Shown here: positions 17,570-17,705 of the stretch, piece by piece
How positions within the stretch are numbered: position 1 is the first letter of the stretch
How the letters are laid out: each line of letters starts with the position of its first letter
Source of the DNA: Temnopleurus reevesii
Taxonomy: Eukaryota > Echinodermata > Echinoidea > Temnopleuroida > Temnopleuridae
Direction of reading: 5' to 3'
Length of the DNA stretch: 17,705 nucleotides
Assembly (NCBI GenBank): GCA_036244855.1
Contig: BQKZ01000708.1
Location: 110,978-128,682 of the forward strand
The notes under the pieces: model-generated
Told to the model about the DNA's origin: nothing
The model's database searches: none
What the model saw: only the letters and a program-made list of their open reading frames with translations
Made by a program: the position numbers and the translations under genes

Positions 17570-17705
17570 GACAATATAGAGCCGTACGCTGTGTATTGAA
17601 TTTTTGGGCACTACAATAACAAGCCGGTTCCGATTTGAATAGCATTACAAAGGAGCATTGAATTGGCGTTTGACTTAATTTTCCGGAAATAGATTTTATC
17701 GTGTT
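17570..17705. repeat. Dispersed repeat, copy 2 (cut by window end)
   Basis: The last 85 bases are identical to 3831-3915 except for one base, and similarity extends left to about 17570. The element sits inside intron 3 and its right end is not visible. Confidence 0.85.

Overview
This is a window of eukaryotic nuclear DNA. It is AT-rich and intron-containing, with long non-coding stretches full of microsatellites, foldback and MITE-like elements and one tRNA-derived SINE-like copy. The style fits a marine invertebrate. I lean towards an echinoderm such as a sea urchin, but that rests on general repeat style and remembered SINE character, not on a search.

Layout. Positions 1-63 may be the 3' end of an upstream coding exon. 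From 370 to 1781 lies a pair of inverted repeat arms flanked by TA dinucleotides, enclosing CA/GT microsatellites and a short coding-like island. Positions 1795-2325 and 7003-7520 are almost the same sequence. Each copy ends or begins exactly at a lone N (2326, 7002), so 2327-7001 looks like a separate contig placed between two contigs that overlap. That 4.7 kb piece has no convincing gene, but it holds a ~620 bp foldback element, two copies of a hairpin MITE family, a pogo/Tigger-like MITE, a SINE-like copy and a dispersed repeat that recurs at 17570-17705. Positions 7521-10200 are mostly anonymous AT-rich DNA with a trinucleotide microsatellite. A cluster of three poly(A) signals near 9880 may mark the end of an upstream transcript.

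The one clear gene runs on the + strand from 10508 off the right end. It encodes a very large BTB-BACK-Kelch (KLHL/KBTBD-type) protein, the usual design of a Cullin-3 E3 ubiquitin ligase substrate adaptor. Exon 1 (10508-10783) joins in phase 0 to a 4.9 kb exon 2 (11807-16745), then in phase 1 to exon 3 (17327-17516), which holds part of the Kelch propeller. The rest lies beyond the window. About 860 low-complexity residues precede the BTB domain, including a dense cysteine cluster and three ~51-residue repeats. About 600 residues separate BACK from Kelch, including six tandem 48/49-residue Ser/Pro/basic repeats that share a TNRFFEAYRK core.

The main oddity is that exon 2 is one reading frame interrupted by exactly two stop codons, TGA at 13247 and TAA at 16160, with no frameshift. 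The TAA replaces a TAT tyrosine codon that aligned repeat units keep. The frame, splice sites and BTB/BACK/Kelch motifs are otherwise intact. Base-call errors, a segregating null allele, a very young pseudogene or stop recoding are all possible.
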